Part shown: positions 1 through 7,292 of the stretch, piece after piece
Position numbering within the stretch: the stretch's first letter is position 1
How the letters are laid out: each line of letters begins with the position of its first letter
DNA from: Chloroflexota bacterium
GTDB lineage: Bacteria; Chloroflexota; UBA6077
Assembly: GCA_021806765.1 (NCBI GenBank)
Contig: JAJZQR010000108.1
Coordinates: 1-16,122 of the forward strand
Length of the DNA stretch: 16,122 nt
Direction: 5' to 3'
Notes under the pieces: model-generated
Told to the model about the DNA's origin: nothing
Database searches by the model: none
The model's input: the letters and a program-made list of their open reading frames with translations, nothing else
Translations under genes and position numbers: made by a program

Positions 1-339
1 TACTCGGAATATGCCCGGGTGAGCACCTTCTCCGGTCTCCCCTCGGTGCTGGGATGGGCGGGCCACGAGGTGCAGTGGCGGGGCCGGGGGGAGGAACCTC
101 AGCGACGCACTCAGGACATCGATGCCATCTACGGCACCGCGGACTCCGCGGCCATGATGGCCCTCCTCAGGAAGTACCGCGTCACATACGTGTACGTGGG
201 GAGCCTCGAGGCGGAGAAGTACGGCTCCGGCGTGTACAGCCGGTTCGAGGGGCAACTGCAGGTCGTGTACCGGCAGGGCAAGGTGGTGATCTACCAGGTG
301 CCGGGTATCGCATCGGCGAACGATTCGGGAACAGGCTAG
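1..339 (+). CDS. C-terminal end of a YYY-family (DUF2298-like) polytopic membrane protein, partial
   Basis: The frame is open from the first base and ends at TAG 337-339, so only the last 112 residues are present. A GTG at 19 is an internal codon, not the start: the codons before it (YSEYAR) continue the family pattern. The visible tail has the stretch STFSGLPSVLGWAGHEVQWR, then a DIDAIYGT segment and a KYRVTYVYVGSLE segment. I recognise these as the end of the Chloroflexi/Archaea YYY membrane proteins, which are large multi-spanning proteins of unsettled function often encoded beside Agl23-like glycosyltransferases. The fragment contains no obvious membrane helix, so it is probably the extracytoplasmic soluble tail. 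The Agl23-like genes downstream on the same strand fit that context. The family call is from memory of conserved motifs; the function is inference. Confidence 0.75.
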   Translation, partial: YSEYARVSTFSGLPSVLGWAGHEVQWRGRGEEPQRRTQDIDAIYGTADSAAMMALLRKYRVTYVYVGSLEAEKYGSGVYSRFEGQLQVVYRQGKVVIYQVPGIASANDSGTG

Positions 340-373
340 GCGTCTGGCCTGAGATTGGGTGCACAACCAGATC

Positions 374-450
374 GTCATGCCCGCGAAAGCGGGCATCCAG
401 GGTGGTCGCCGCGCAGTGGGGGTCTGGACCCCCGCTTACGCGGGGGTGAC
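374..450. repeat. REP/MITE-like inverted repeat pair with two GNRA-loop hairpins
   Basis: Two 27-bp arms, 374-400 and 424-450, are imperfect inverted copies of each other (GTCA, a CCCGCG-core palindrome, then TCCAG), separated by 23 bp. Each arm is itself a hairpin. Arm 1 pairs 378-384 with 389-395 around a GAAA loop. Arm 2 pairs 428-435 with 440-447, and read on the - strand its loop is GTAA. Both loops are GNRA tetraloops. The sequence resembles the widespread bacterial repeat with the core CCCGCGAAAGCGGG. The element fills most of the 173-nt gap between the first two genes and could also slow or end transcription there. Confidence 0.8.
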
Positions 451-512
451 CAAGGGCAGACCATCTGGAGCCAGGTGCTTGGAGAGAGTAGGAGGGACGC
501 GGACTGGAACCC

Positions 513-2255
513 ATGGTCGCGAGCGCGAAGGGCGTTCGGCCCAGGATAAGCAGAGAGGTGGCCCTCCCGGAAGTGGGGAGCACGGTCAGTCATCTGGAGC
601 GGGTGGTGACCCTGGAGGTCACCCTGTACCTGGCTGCCCTGCTGCTCGGTATCCTCCTTCGCTTTGTGCTGCTCGACCAACGCCCGCTCTCGGCGGGAGA
701 AGGCGCCCTGGCGTCGGAGGCCTACAGGATAATGATGGGCCAGCCTCCCGCCACCTTGCATCAGGGGGCCTTCGACGCCTACGGGACGGCGCTGGCTCTG
801 CTTCTCTTCGGGGGAGGGGACGGGGCCGCGCGAGTTCTCCCCGCCCTCTTCGGATCGGCGCTGGTGGCAGTGCCCTATTTCCTGAGATCTACCCTGGGGC
901 GCAGGGCTGCCCTAGTTGCCGCCTACGGGATGGCCGTCTCGCCGGTGCTGCTGTTCGCCTCCAGGGATGTGGGCGGGGGCATCGTCGCCTCTGCCCTGGG
1001 GCTCCTATTGTGGGCAACCCTGGCCCCCGGGCTCAAGGGGATCGATAGGGGAAGGGCTTACGGCTCGGCGCTACTGCTGGCTGCGCTGGTTTCCTCGGGC
1101 GTCGAGGGCATAACGGTGCTGGCAACCCTGGGCGTCGCCGCAACCCTCGCCCACCCTCGTCCTCCTACCTTGCTGGCCAGCGCCGGGCAAGCCCTGGCAT
1201 CGACCGTGGGTAGACGCGCGATAGTTCTCGTCGCGGCAGCGCTGCTGGTCATCGGAACGAACTTCGGCAGCAACCCTGCGGGCGTTCAGTGGGTGGCCGT
1301 GGATGGATGGGTCAACTGGCTCAAGGCCTTCAGCCTGTCGGTTCCACGGGGCAACCTGCTGCTGCTACTGGTGCTCTACGAGCTTCCCGTGCTGCTGCTG
1401 GGTGTTGCGCAGTTGCTCAGAACCGTGGTCAGGCGGGAGGGAGTGGACAGTCTGCTTTCCCTCTGGGCCATGCTGTTGCTGCTGTCCGGTATGGTGCAGG
1501 AGGGCAACACGACCACCCGCCTGGTGCTGCCTCTCGTTCCCCTCTACCTGCTGGCCGCCCGGTTCGTTGCCGACACCCTCCCCCTGGCCGCGGGACGAGG
1601 CCGCGGCTGGAGATGGGGGGTTTCCTCCCTGGCGGTGGCGGTGCCCACGGCGGTGGCCGTGGTGCTGCTGAACAGGCTTTCTACCTCCGCCGCCGACCTG
1701 CCCGCAGTGTACCTGTATGGCGAGGCCAGCGTGGTCGCCGCCGCGGCGCTCATCGTGGTCTTCCTGCTGGATGGCCGTGCCAGGGCCGCGCTGGCGTGGT
1801 TTGCCGTGGCCATCCTGAGTGTGGTGTACCTGGTTCACGGCGCGGCCTTCCTGAATTACAGGATGGAGACGCTCTCCCGGGAACCCCTGGTGGGAACTCA
1901 GATCTCCCCGGTGCTGCGAGACGCGGCTACGTCCGAGGCCTACCTGGCCAGGTACTTCCGGGTGTCGATGACGGTAGATCCTCAACTGCGGGAACCGCTG
2001 TCGTGGTATCTGCGGGGCACAGACAGTATTCTCTTCTCAGCGGAACCTACCCAGGGGATGAGCCTGGCCCTTCTCCAGGGTGGTGCCGGCAAGTTGGAGC
2101 CGGGCTCCGATCGGATGCCGGGCCTCTATGCCCCCTCCATCAGCAGTCGAGACCTCATCTGGCAGGAGGTCTGGCGGTGGGTAGTGAACCGTGACGGCCT
2201 TGTGAGGGCGAATCAGCGTGATATAATTGTCCGCGCGCCGGCAGGGAACTGGTAA
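513..2255 (+). CDS. Divergent Agl23/GT39-like polytopic membrane protein lacking the catalytic Asp
   Basis: This is a 580-residue, strongly hydrophobic protein with many leucine/valine/alanine-rich membrane spans. It is an evident paralogue of the next gene. Matching segments are RPLSAGEGALA against RALHHDESLHA, PYFLRSTLGRRAALVA against PYFLRRELGRLGALVA, SWYLRGTDS against EWYLRDYKN, and a C-terminal WQEVW against WQKVW. In GT-C glycosyltransferases the first external loop carries an acidic catalytic pair. Here D56-E57 of the neighbour corresponds to G62-E63, and the neighbour's GEKMPWL motif is replaced by EGNTTTR. It may therefore be an inactive partner or a scaffold. The start is uncertain: ATG 513 has no close Shine-Dalgarno (GGAGGG is 16 nt away), and GTG 558 is an in-frame alternative. 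It lacks the NHL domain found in its paralogue. Confidence 0.75.
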   Translation: MVASAKGVRPRISREVALPEVGSTVSHLERVVTLEVTLYLAALLLGILLRFVLLDQRPLSAGEGALASEAYRIMMGQPPATLHQGAFDAYGTALALLLFGGGDGAARVLPALFGSALVAVPYFLRSTLGRRAALVAAYGMAVSPVLLFASRDVGGGIVASALGLLLWATLAPGLKGIDRGRAYGSALLLAALVSSGVEGITVLATLGVAATLAHPRPPTLLASAGQALASTVGRRAIVLVAAALLVIGTNFGSNPAGVQWVAVDGWVNWLKAFSLSVPRGNLLLLLVLYELPVLLLGVAQLLRTVVRREGVDSLLSLWAMLLLLSGMVQEGNTTTRLVLPLVPLYLLAARFVADTLPLAAGRGRGWRWGVSSLAVAVPTAVAVVLLNRLSTSAADLPAVYLYGEASVVAAAALIVVFLLDGRARAALAWFAVAILSVVYLVHGAAFLNYRMETLSREPLVGTQISPVLRDAATSEAYLARYFRVSMTVDPQLREPLSWYLRGTDSILFSAEPTQGMSLALLQGGAGKLEPGSDRMPGLYAPSISSRDLIWQEVWRWVVNRDGLVRANQRDIIVRAPAGNW

Positions 2256-2259
2256 GTAG

Positions 2260-2265
2260 AAGGAG
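2260..2265 (+). promoter_or_regulatory. Ribosome binding site deciding a TTG start
   Basis: AAGGAG ends 9 nt before TTG 2275, the most upstream in-frame start of the long Agl23-like gene. An ATG at 2268 lies only 2 nt after it but is out of frame and reads just 13 codons before TGA. The spacing favours the TTG. Confidence 0.6.
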
Positions 2266-2274
2266 CAATGGTCG

Positions 2275-5157
2275 TTGACTTTAACCCAAGAGAGTCGATC
2301 GCTGCGTGAGGACACCGTCCTCAGCCGGCCGCTACTAGCAAAACTGACGATCGACTGGGAACTGGTTGCCTACGCCGGGCTGGTGCTCTTCGCCGTTGCC
2401 ACCCGCTTCTGGGACCTGGGTTCCCGGGCGCTTCACCACGATGAGAGCCTCCACGCTCTCTACTCCTGGTATCTGTACACTGGCAAAGGGTACACCCATG
2501 ACCCGATGATGCACGGCCCCTTCCAGTTCGAGGGTACCGCTCTCATCTACCTGCTGTTCGGTGCCAGCGACTACACTGCCCGGATGCTGGCCGCCATCTT
2601 TGGCGTCTGGATAGTGATCTCGCCCTACTTCTTGAGGCGGGAACTGGGTAGGCTCGGCGCCCTGGTGGCCTCGGCGCTGTTCGCGCTGTCGCCCTCATTC
2701 CTGTACTTCTCCAGATTTGCCCGTGAGGCCATCTACTTCGGCGGGTGGGAGTTGTTGATAGTCATCGCCATCTTCGGCTATCTGCGGGAGCGACGAAGCC
2801 ACTATCTGTACCTCCTGTCCCTGGTCACCATGCTGGCCTACGCCACCAAGGAGACCATCTTCATAACCGGCGTGATCTTCGTGGGGTTCTTCATCCTGGA
2901 GGCGCTGGTGTCCCGACTGAAAGGCCACCCGCCCACCGGCTGGTCTGCCTTGAGAAGCATCTCCCCTCGGGACTGGGGGATCATGGTGGCCATCTTTCTG
3001 GGGCTGTACGTGGTGATGTACACCACCTTCTTCACCAACCCCAAAGGCATCATCTCGGGTTCCTGGGGGGCCCTCACCTATTGGCTGGCTCAGCAAGGGG
3101 TGCAGCGGGGCGGCCAGCCCTGGTTCTACTACCTGCTGTTGATCCCCCTGTACGAATTCCTGCCGCTGCTGGCGGCCCTGGCTGGCCTGGTCTTTCTGGT
3201 CGTCCGGCGGCAGCTCTCCCGGATGAACCTCTTCTTCTGGTTCAACGTCGTGTGGCTGTTGGGAGCCCTCCTGGTTTACTCCTGGGCGGGTGAAAAGATG
3301 CCCTGGCTGGACCTCCCCATCGTCGAGCCGCTGATCTTCCTGGGGGCCTTCGCCATCGCCGGCTTGCTGCGGCGGGTGCGTCGAGAGCTGTTTTCCCAGG
3401 GTCCGGGTCTGACCGCGATGGCAGTTGTGGCGCTGATGGCCGCGGTGCTGCTGGGTGGGCTGGTGGCGGCTCCGCCGTTGGCGGGCACCCAGTTGGGGAT
3501 GCAGGCGGCGCAACTTCAGCAGATGGCCATGCTGTTGCTGCTGGTGGCACTGGTGGGTGCCCTGGTGCTGGTTGGAAGGAGGAAGGGCAGTGCGACCGTG
3601 CTGGTTCCGGCGGGCCTCGGGGTGCTGGTGGCGTTGCTGGTGTTGACCTTCCACACGGCGTGGGGTGTCACCTATGCCCGAGGCGATATCCCCCAGGACA
3701 TGCTGGTGTACGTCCAGACTTCGCCCGACGTCCCGAGGGTAGTCCAGGAGATCCAGCAGATCTCGGAGCGGACCGGCGCCGGCAAAGACCTCAAGATCCT
3801 GCTGGACGGGGGCTACACCGAGAGCGTCGGCGGCCAGACTGTGAGCCACGAGAGCATCGCCTGGCCATTCGAGTGGTACCTGCGGGACTACAAGAACAAG
3901 AGCTACTACTCCAAGACCTTCACGGTGCCAACGGACGCTGCGGTGATCCTGGCCATGACGCCGAACGAGGATCCTATTCGGAGCGCCCTGGGGAACTACG
4001 TGGCCATTCACGGCAGGCTGAACTGGTGGTATCCCGAGGACTACAAGACGCTGACCTGGCAAAAAGTGTGGCAGGGGCTGCTGGACCCCTCGGTGCGGTC
4101 GAAGCTGTGGAGATACTTCCTCTACAAGGAGACCTTGAACCCGTTGGGGTCTCGGGATTTCGACTTCTTCGTGCGCTCGGATCTGGCCCGAGGTATTCCG
4201 TTGCAGCCGGCCAGCGCAGCCGCTTCAGCGCCGGCCGCGGCTCAGCCGCAGGGTCAGGTCGCCGACGCCGCTGCTCAGGTGGCCCCGGGAGGCATAACGG
4301 TCTTCGGCAAGACCGCCGCAGGCGCCAGCGTGCTGAGCGAGCCCCGGGGGGCGGCCCTCGGTCCCAACGGCCTCCTCTACGTGGTGGACTCGGCGACGTC
4401 CAAGGTCACCGCTTTCCGGCCGGATGGCACGGTAGCGCTACAATGGGGAAGCAAAGGGAGCGGCGACGGAGAGTTCAACGAGCCGTGGGGGATCGCGGTG
4501 GCACCGACTGGAGAGGTCTACGTGGCCGACACCTGGAACCACCGGATCCAGAAGTTCGACGCCAACGGGCGGTTCCTGACCAGGTGGGGTAGCTTCGCCG
4601 ACACCAAGGGTCAGCTGGGGGTGCAGGCGGGAGCCTTCTACGGTCCTCGAAGCGTGGCGGTGGCATCCAACGGGAACGTGCTGGTGACCGATACCGGTAA
4701 CAAACGGGTCCAGCTGTTCGACCCGGAGGGCCGCTTCATCTCCATGTTTGGGGGCGATGGTAGCGAACCCGGGCAACTGAGGGAACCGGTGGGCATCGCT
4801 ATCGATGGGGCCGGCAACGTCTACGTGGCCGATACCTGGAACCACCGGATCCAGAAATTCGATCCGAACGGCCGCCCCCTGGCCCAGTTTGCCGTGTCAG
4901 GTTGGGATAGCCAGTCCATAGTGAACAAGCCCTACCTGGCCGTGAGCCGGGAGGGACAGATCTTCTACACCGAGCCCGAGAAGAACCGCTTCCTGGTGCT
5001 GGACTCGAACGGACAGCCGTTGGGGATCAAGGGTACGCTAGGGACGGATCCCTCGGCCTTCAACGTCCCGATCGGCATAGCTGTTTCACCTGCGGGCGAG
5101 GTCTTTGTGGTGGACGACCGCAACGCTCGGGTGGTGAAGTACCAGACCTGGAGGTAA
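2275..5157 (+). CDS. Agl23-like GT-C membrane glycosyltransferase fused to a C-terminal NHL beta-propeller
   Basis: The 960-residue protein has two parts. Residues 1 to about 640 are a polytopic GT-C/GT39-like membrane domain with the acidic pair D56-E57 in HHDESLH, an SRFAREAIYFGG motif and GEKMPWL, the pattern of the family named flippase-activity-associated Agl23-like (TIGR03663). An Ala/Pro/Gln-rich linker (about 643-672) leads to six NHL-type repeats to the end, with the core GIAVxPxGxVYVADTWNHRIQ. Two repeats share an identical YVADTWNHRIQKFD at 749-762 and 850-863. The family is expected to use lipid-linked sugars on the outer face; the exact substrate is unknown. The propeller should be extracytoplasmic and may bind carbohydrate or protein. 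The TTG start is chosen because of AAGGAG at 2260-2265. The last codons contain the GGAGGT that serves the next gene. Confidence 0.85.
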   Translation: MTLTQESRSLREDTVLSRPLLAKLTIDWELVAYAGLVLFAVATRFWDLGSRALHHDESLHALYSWYLYTGKGYTHDPMMHGPFQFEGTALIYLLFGASDYTARMLAAIFGVWIVISPYFLRRELGRLGALVASALFALSPSFLYFSRFAREAIYFGGWELLIVIAIFGYLRERRSHYLYLLSLVTMLAYATKETIFITGVIFVGFFILEALVSRLKGHPPTGWSALRSISPRDWGIMVAIFLGLYVVMYTTFFTNPKGIISGSWGALTYWLAQQGVQRGGQPWFYYLLLIPLYEFLPLLAALAGLVFLVVRRQLSRMNLFFWFNVVWLLGALLVYSWAGEKMPWLDLPIVEPLIFLGAFAIAGLLRRVRRELFSQGPGLTAMAVVALMAAVLLGGLVAAPPLAGTQLGMQAAQLQQMAMLLLLVALVGALVLVGRRKGSATVLVPAGLGVLVALLVLTFHTAWGVTYARGDIPQDMLVYVQTSPDVPRVVQEIQQISERTGAGKDLKILLDGGYTESVGGQTVSHESIAWPFEWYLRDYKNKSYYSKTFTVPTDAAVILAMTPNEDPIRSALGNYVAIHGRLNWWYPEDYKTLTWQKVWQGLLDPSVRSKLWRYFLYKETLNPLGSRDFDFFVRSDLARGIPLQPASAAASAPAAAQPQGQVADAAAQVAPGGITVFGKTAAGASVLSEPRGAALGPNGLLYVVDSATSKVTAFRPDGTVALQWGSKGSGDGEFNEPWGIAVAPTGEVYVADTWNHRIQKFDANGRFLTRWGSFADTKGQLGVQAGAFYGPRSVAVASNGNVLVTDTGNKRVQLFDPEGRFISMFGGDGSEPGQLREPVGIAIDGAGNVYVADTWNHRIQKFDPNGRPLAQFAVSGWDSQSIVNKPYLAVSREGQIFYTEPEKNRFLVLDSNGQPLGIKGTLGTDPSAFNVPIGIAVSPAGEVFVVDDRNARVVKYQTWR
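4519..4863 (+). repeat. Near-identical 42-bp direct repeats within the NHL propeller
   Basis: The segments 4519-4560 and 4822-4863 differ at only 3 of 42 positions, all silent, and both encode YVADTWNHRIQKFD. They are 303 bp (101 codons) apart, so the period spans two blades. The other blades are clearly more diverged. Confidence 0.85.
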
Positions 5158-5158
5158 C

Positions 5159-6193
5159 TTGTCTTCTCGCAAGGGGCGGCTGATCGGGTTCCTGCTGACC
5201 GCGATCTTCCTGTGGATCGTGGCCCGGAACGTTAGTCTTGCCGAGCTGGTTGCGGCCTTCGAGGCAGCCAACTACCGGCTGGTGGCTCCGGCCGCCGCGG
5301 TCACTTTCGTCGGATACCTCTTGAGAACCCTGAGGTGGCAGCGGATCGTCAAGCCGGTGGCCTCCCTGGCCTTCGGGGATGCCTTCTCCATCCTGATGAT
5401 GGGCTTTGCCTCCAACAACCTCCTCCCCGCCCGTTTGGGGGAGTTCGTGCGAGCCTACCTGTTAGGCAAGAAGATCGGCGTTCGCAAGACCTACGGGATG
5501 GCCACGATAATCCTGGAGAGAGTCTGCGATGGGGTCACCCTCATCGTCCTGCTGGGACTCGTCTCTCTCTTGATGCCGCTGCCGGGGTGGGGACAGGAGG
5601 TCCAACTGTTCTCCAGCCTCCTCTTTCTCGGCGCGTCCGTGGGTATCGTACTGCTGTTGGCCCAGGAGAAGCTGACCGTGCGGCTTTTAGGTCTCCTGCT
5701 GAGTCCCTTTCCCAAACAGGTTGGCGGGGCTATTCTGCGGGCCAGCAAGACCTTCATCGCCGGGCTTCACTCGTTGAAGAGCGGGAGCAGCCTGGGTTTG
5801 GTGGCGGCCATCTCGGTAGCTGTATGGTTGCTGGAGGCTACTTCCTACCTGCTGATTTGCCGGGCCTTCGGCGTGTGGATGTCGCCACTCGCACAACTGC
5901 TTTCAGCTACCTTTCTGCTGGTGGTGGTCAACCTGGGGATCATGCTTCCCTCGGCTCCCGGGTACGTGGGCACTTTTCAGTTCTTCGTCGTCATGGCCCT
6001 CAGCGCCTTCGGTGTCCCCAAGGAGACTGCCCTCGCCGTGGCGATTGCCTCGCACCTGATGCAGTACGCCATGGTAACGGCCATAGGGCTGCTCTTCTTC
6101 GCCCGAGAGAACCTGGCCTTCTGGCGGTTCCAGAAGGAGGCCGAGGAGGAGTCGGAGGAGGACAGCACGCCGGTCTCGGTGGGGGCGCCATGA
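5159..6193 (+). CDS. AglD/MprF-type flippase-like membrane protein, first of a tandem pair
   Basis: This 344-residue protein belongs to the lysylphosphatidylglycerol synthase transmembrane-region family (UPF0104, AglD-like). Diagnostic segments are LRTLRW at 55-60, NNLLPARLGEFVRAYLLGKK at 86-105, an ERVCDG motif at 120-125 and PSAPGYVGTFQFF from 264. Several hydrophobic helices fill the rest, and a short acidic Glu-rich tail ends the protein. Family members act as flippases or lipid-handling proteins beside polyprenyl-linked sugar pathways; the substrate here is unknown. The start is a TTG one base after the previous stop. GGAGGT at 5150-5155, inside the preceding gene's last codons, is the ribosome binding site, which suggests translational coupling. 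The stop overlaps the next ATG by the ATGA arrangement. Confidence 0.85.
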   Translation: MSSRKGRLIGFLLTAIFLWIVARNVSLAELVAAFEAANYRLVAPAAAVTFVGYLLRTLRWQRIVKPVASLAFGDAFSILMMGFASNNLLPARLGEFVRAYLLGKKIGVRKTYGMATIILERVCDGVTLIVLLGLVSLLMPLPGWGQEVQLFSSLLFLGASVGIVLLLAQEKLTVRLLGLLLSPFPKQVGGAILRASKTFIAGLHSLKSGSSLGLVAAISVAVWLLEATSYLLICRAFGVWMSPLAQLLSATFLLVVVNLGIMLPSAPGYVGTFQFFVVMALSAFGVPKETALAVAIASHLMQYAMVTAIGLLFFARENLAFWRFQKEAEEESEEDSTPVSVGAP

Positions 6194-7230
6194 AGAAGCG
6201 GTATTGGCTGGGGATAGCGGTCACCCTCCTTCTAGTGTACCTTATGGTCCGGTCGGTGGAGCTGGCCTCGGTGGCGCAGGCCTTCAGGGAGGCCGATTTC
6301 GCATTCCTGCTGCCGGCCGTTCTGCTCTACTTCGCCGGGGTCTTCGTCCGCACCCTGCGGTGGGCCGTCCTGCTGCGTCCGGTGCAGCGGTTGGGGCTGC
6401 GGCGGCTGTTCCGGGTGCTGGTAATCGGCTTCATGGCCAACGATATCCTGCCTCTTCGTGCGGGGGAGGCGGTGCGGGCTTACCTGCTTTGGAGGAAGGA
6501 GCGGCTGGTTCCGGCGGCCACCGTTGGCACCATCGTGGTGGAGCGGATCCTGGACGGTCTGGTGCTGACCGGGTTCCTGGTCGCTTCTGGGCTGCTGATT
6601 CGTCTGGATAGTTGGTTGACGCAGCTGGCGTGGGTAGCGGCCGCCGTCTTCGTGCTGGCAGTGGGGGGCGTCGTGGCCCTGGCGGTGGCTCCAGGCCCTC
6701 TGCTGGCTTTCCTGGAGAAGCTGCTCCTCCCGCTGCCCGCTCGTCTTCGAAACCTGGGCTTAGGGGTGGTGAAAGGCTTCGTGGAGGGCCTGGCCATCCT
6801 GCGGAGCGCACGGGATGGGGTAGCGGTGGTCGGCCTTTCCCTGGTGGCCTGGGTCCTGGAGGCCGGCATGTACTTCGTCCTGATGTTCAGCTTTCCGTTC
6901 CCTCCCCGCTATCTGGCGGCGATTCTGGGCACGTCGGTTGCCAACCTGGGCACCATGGTACCCTCGTCGCCGGGCTACGTGGGTACCTTCGACGTTCCTC
7001 TGACTGGCGTCCTCGTGGGGACTTTTCGGGTAGACCTCTCGCTGGCAGCAGGGTACACTCTGCTGGTTCACGCGGCTCTAGTCCTTCCGGTTACGCTGCT
7101 CGGCCTCTTCTTTCTCTGGAGGGAGGGTCTTAGTCTCAGGCGCATTGCCTCTGGGAGGGTCCCCGTTTCCGAGGACCCGGAAGACCCGTCCGACAGGCAC
7201 GAGGTCGCCCCGCGGCGGTCAACTCCTTAG
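6190..7230 (+). CDS. AglD/MprF-type flippase-like membrane protein, second of a tandem pair
   Basis: The 346-residue product is a paralogue of the gene immediately upstream and shares its landmarks: VRTLRW at 53-58, NDILPLRAGEAVRAYLLWRK at 84-103, ERILDG at 118-123 and PSSPGYVGTF from 258. It is a multi-helix inner membrane protein of the same family, expected to act in lipid or lipid-linked sugar transfer. ATG 6190 is chosen, although the frame is open much further upstream. That upstream part lies out of frame inside the previous gene and does not resemble protein, while the ATG starts exactly where homology to the paralogue begins. The ATGA overlap suggests coupled translation. The C-terminus is charged (SEDPEDPSDRHE) where the first copy has a Glu-rich tail. 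Confidence 0.85.
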   Translation: MKKRYWLGIAVTLLLVYLMVRSVELASVAQAFREADFAFLLPAVLLYFAGVFVRTLRWAVLLRPVQRLGLRRLFRVLVIGFMANDILPLRAGEAVRAYLLWRKERLVPAATVGTIVVERILDGLVLTGFLVASGLLIRLDSWLTQLAWVAAAVFVLAVGGVVALAVAPGPLLAFLEKLLLPLPARLRNLGLGVVKGFVEGLAILRSARDGVAVVGLSLVAWVLEAGMYFVLMFSFPFPPRYLAAILGTSVANLGTMVPSSPGYVGTFDVPLTGVLVGTFRVDLSLAAGYTLLVHAALVLPVTLLGLFFLWREGLSLRRIASGRVPVSEDPEDPSDRHEVAPRRSTP

Positions 7231-7292
7231 GGTAACTGGCGAACACAACTGAAGACCATCACAACTCTGTGGTTTTGGGGGGTTATTGGTCT

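Noticed and set aside
374..450. Possible CRISPR repeats or tRNA-like fold
   Set aside because: There are only two inverted copies, not direct repeats with spacers, and no cloverleaf can be drawn.
359..1048. 229-codon frame covering the repeat pair and the start of the paralogue gene
   Set aside because: The translation is Gly/Arg/Pro-rich and runs through the palindromic repeat; the membrane-protein frame explains the region better.
2695..4062. 455-codon open frame opposite the Agl23-like gene
   Set aside because: The translation is Gln/His/Pro-rich with no family features; it is a shadow of the real gene.
5335..6189. Long upstream open extension of the second flippase-like gene (285 codons)
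   Set aside because: It overlaps the first flippase-like gene out of frame, its translation is rich in Arg/Gly/Pro, and homology begins exactly at ATG 6190.
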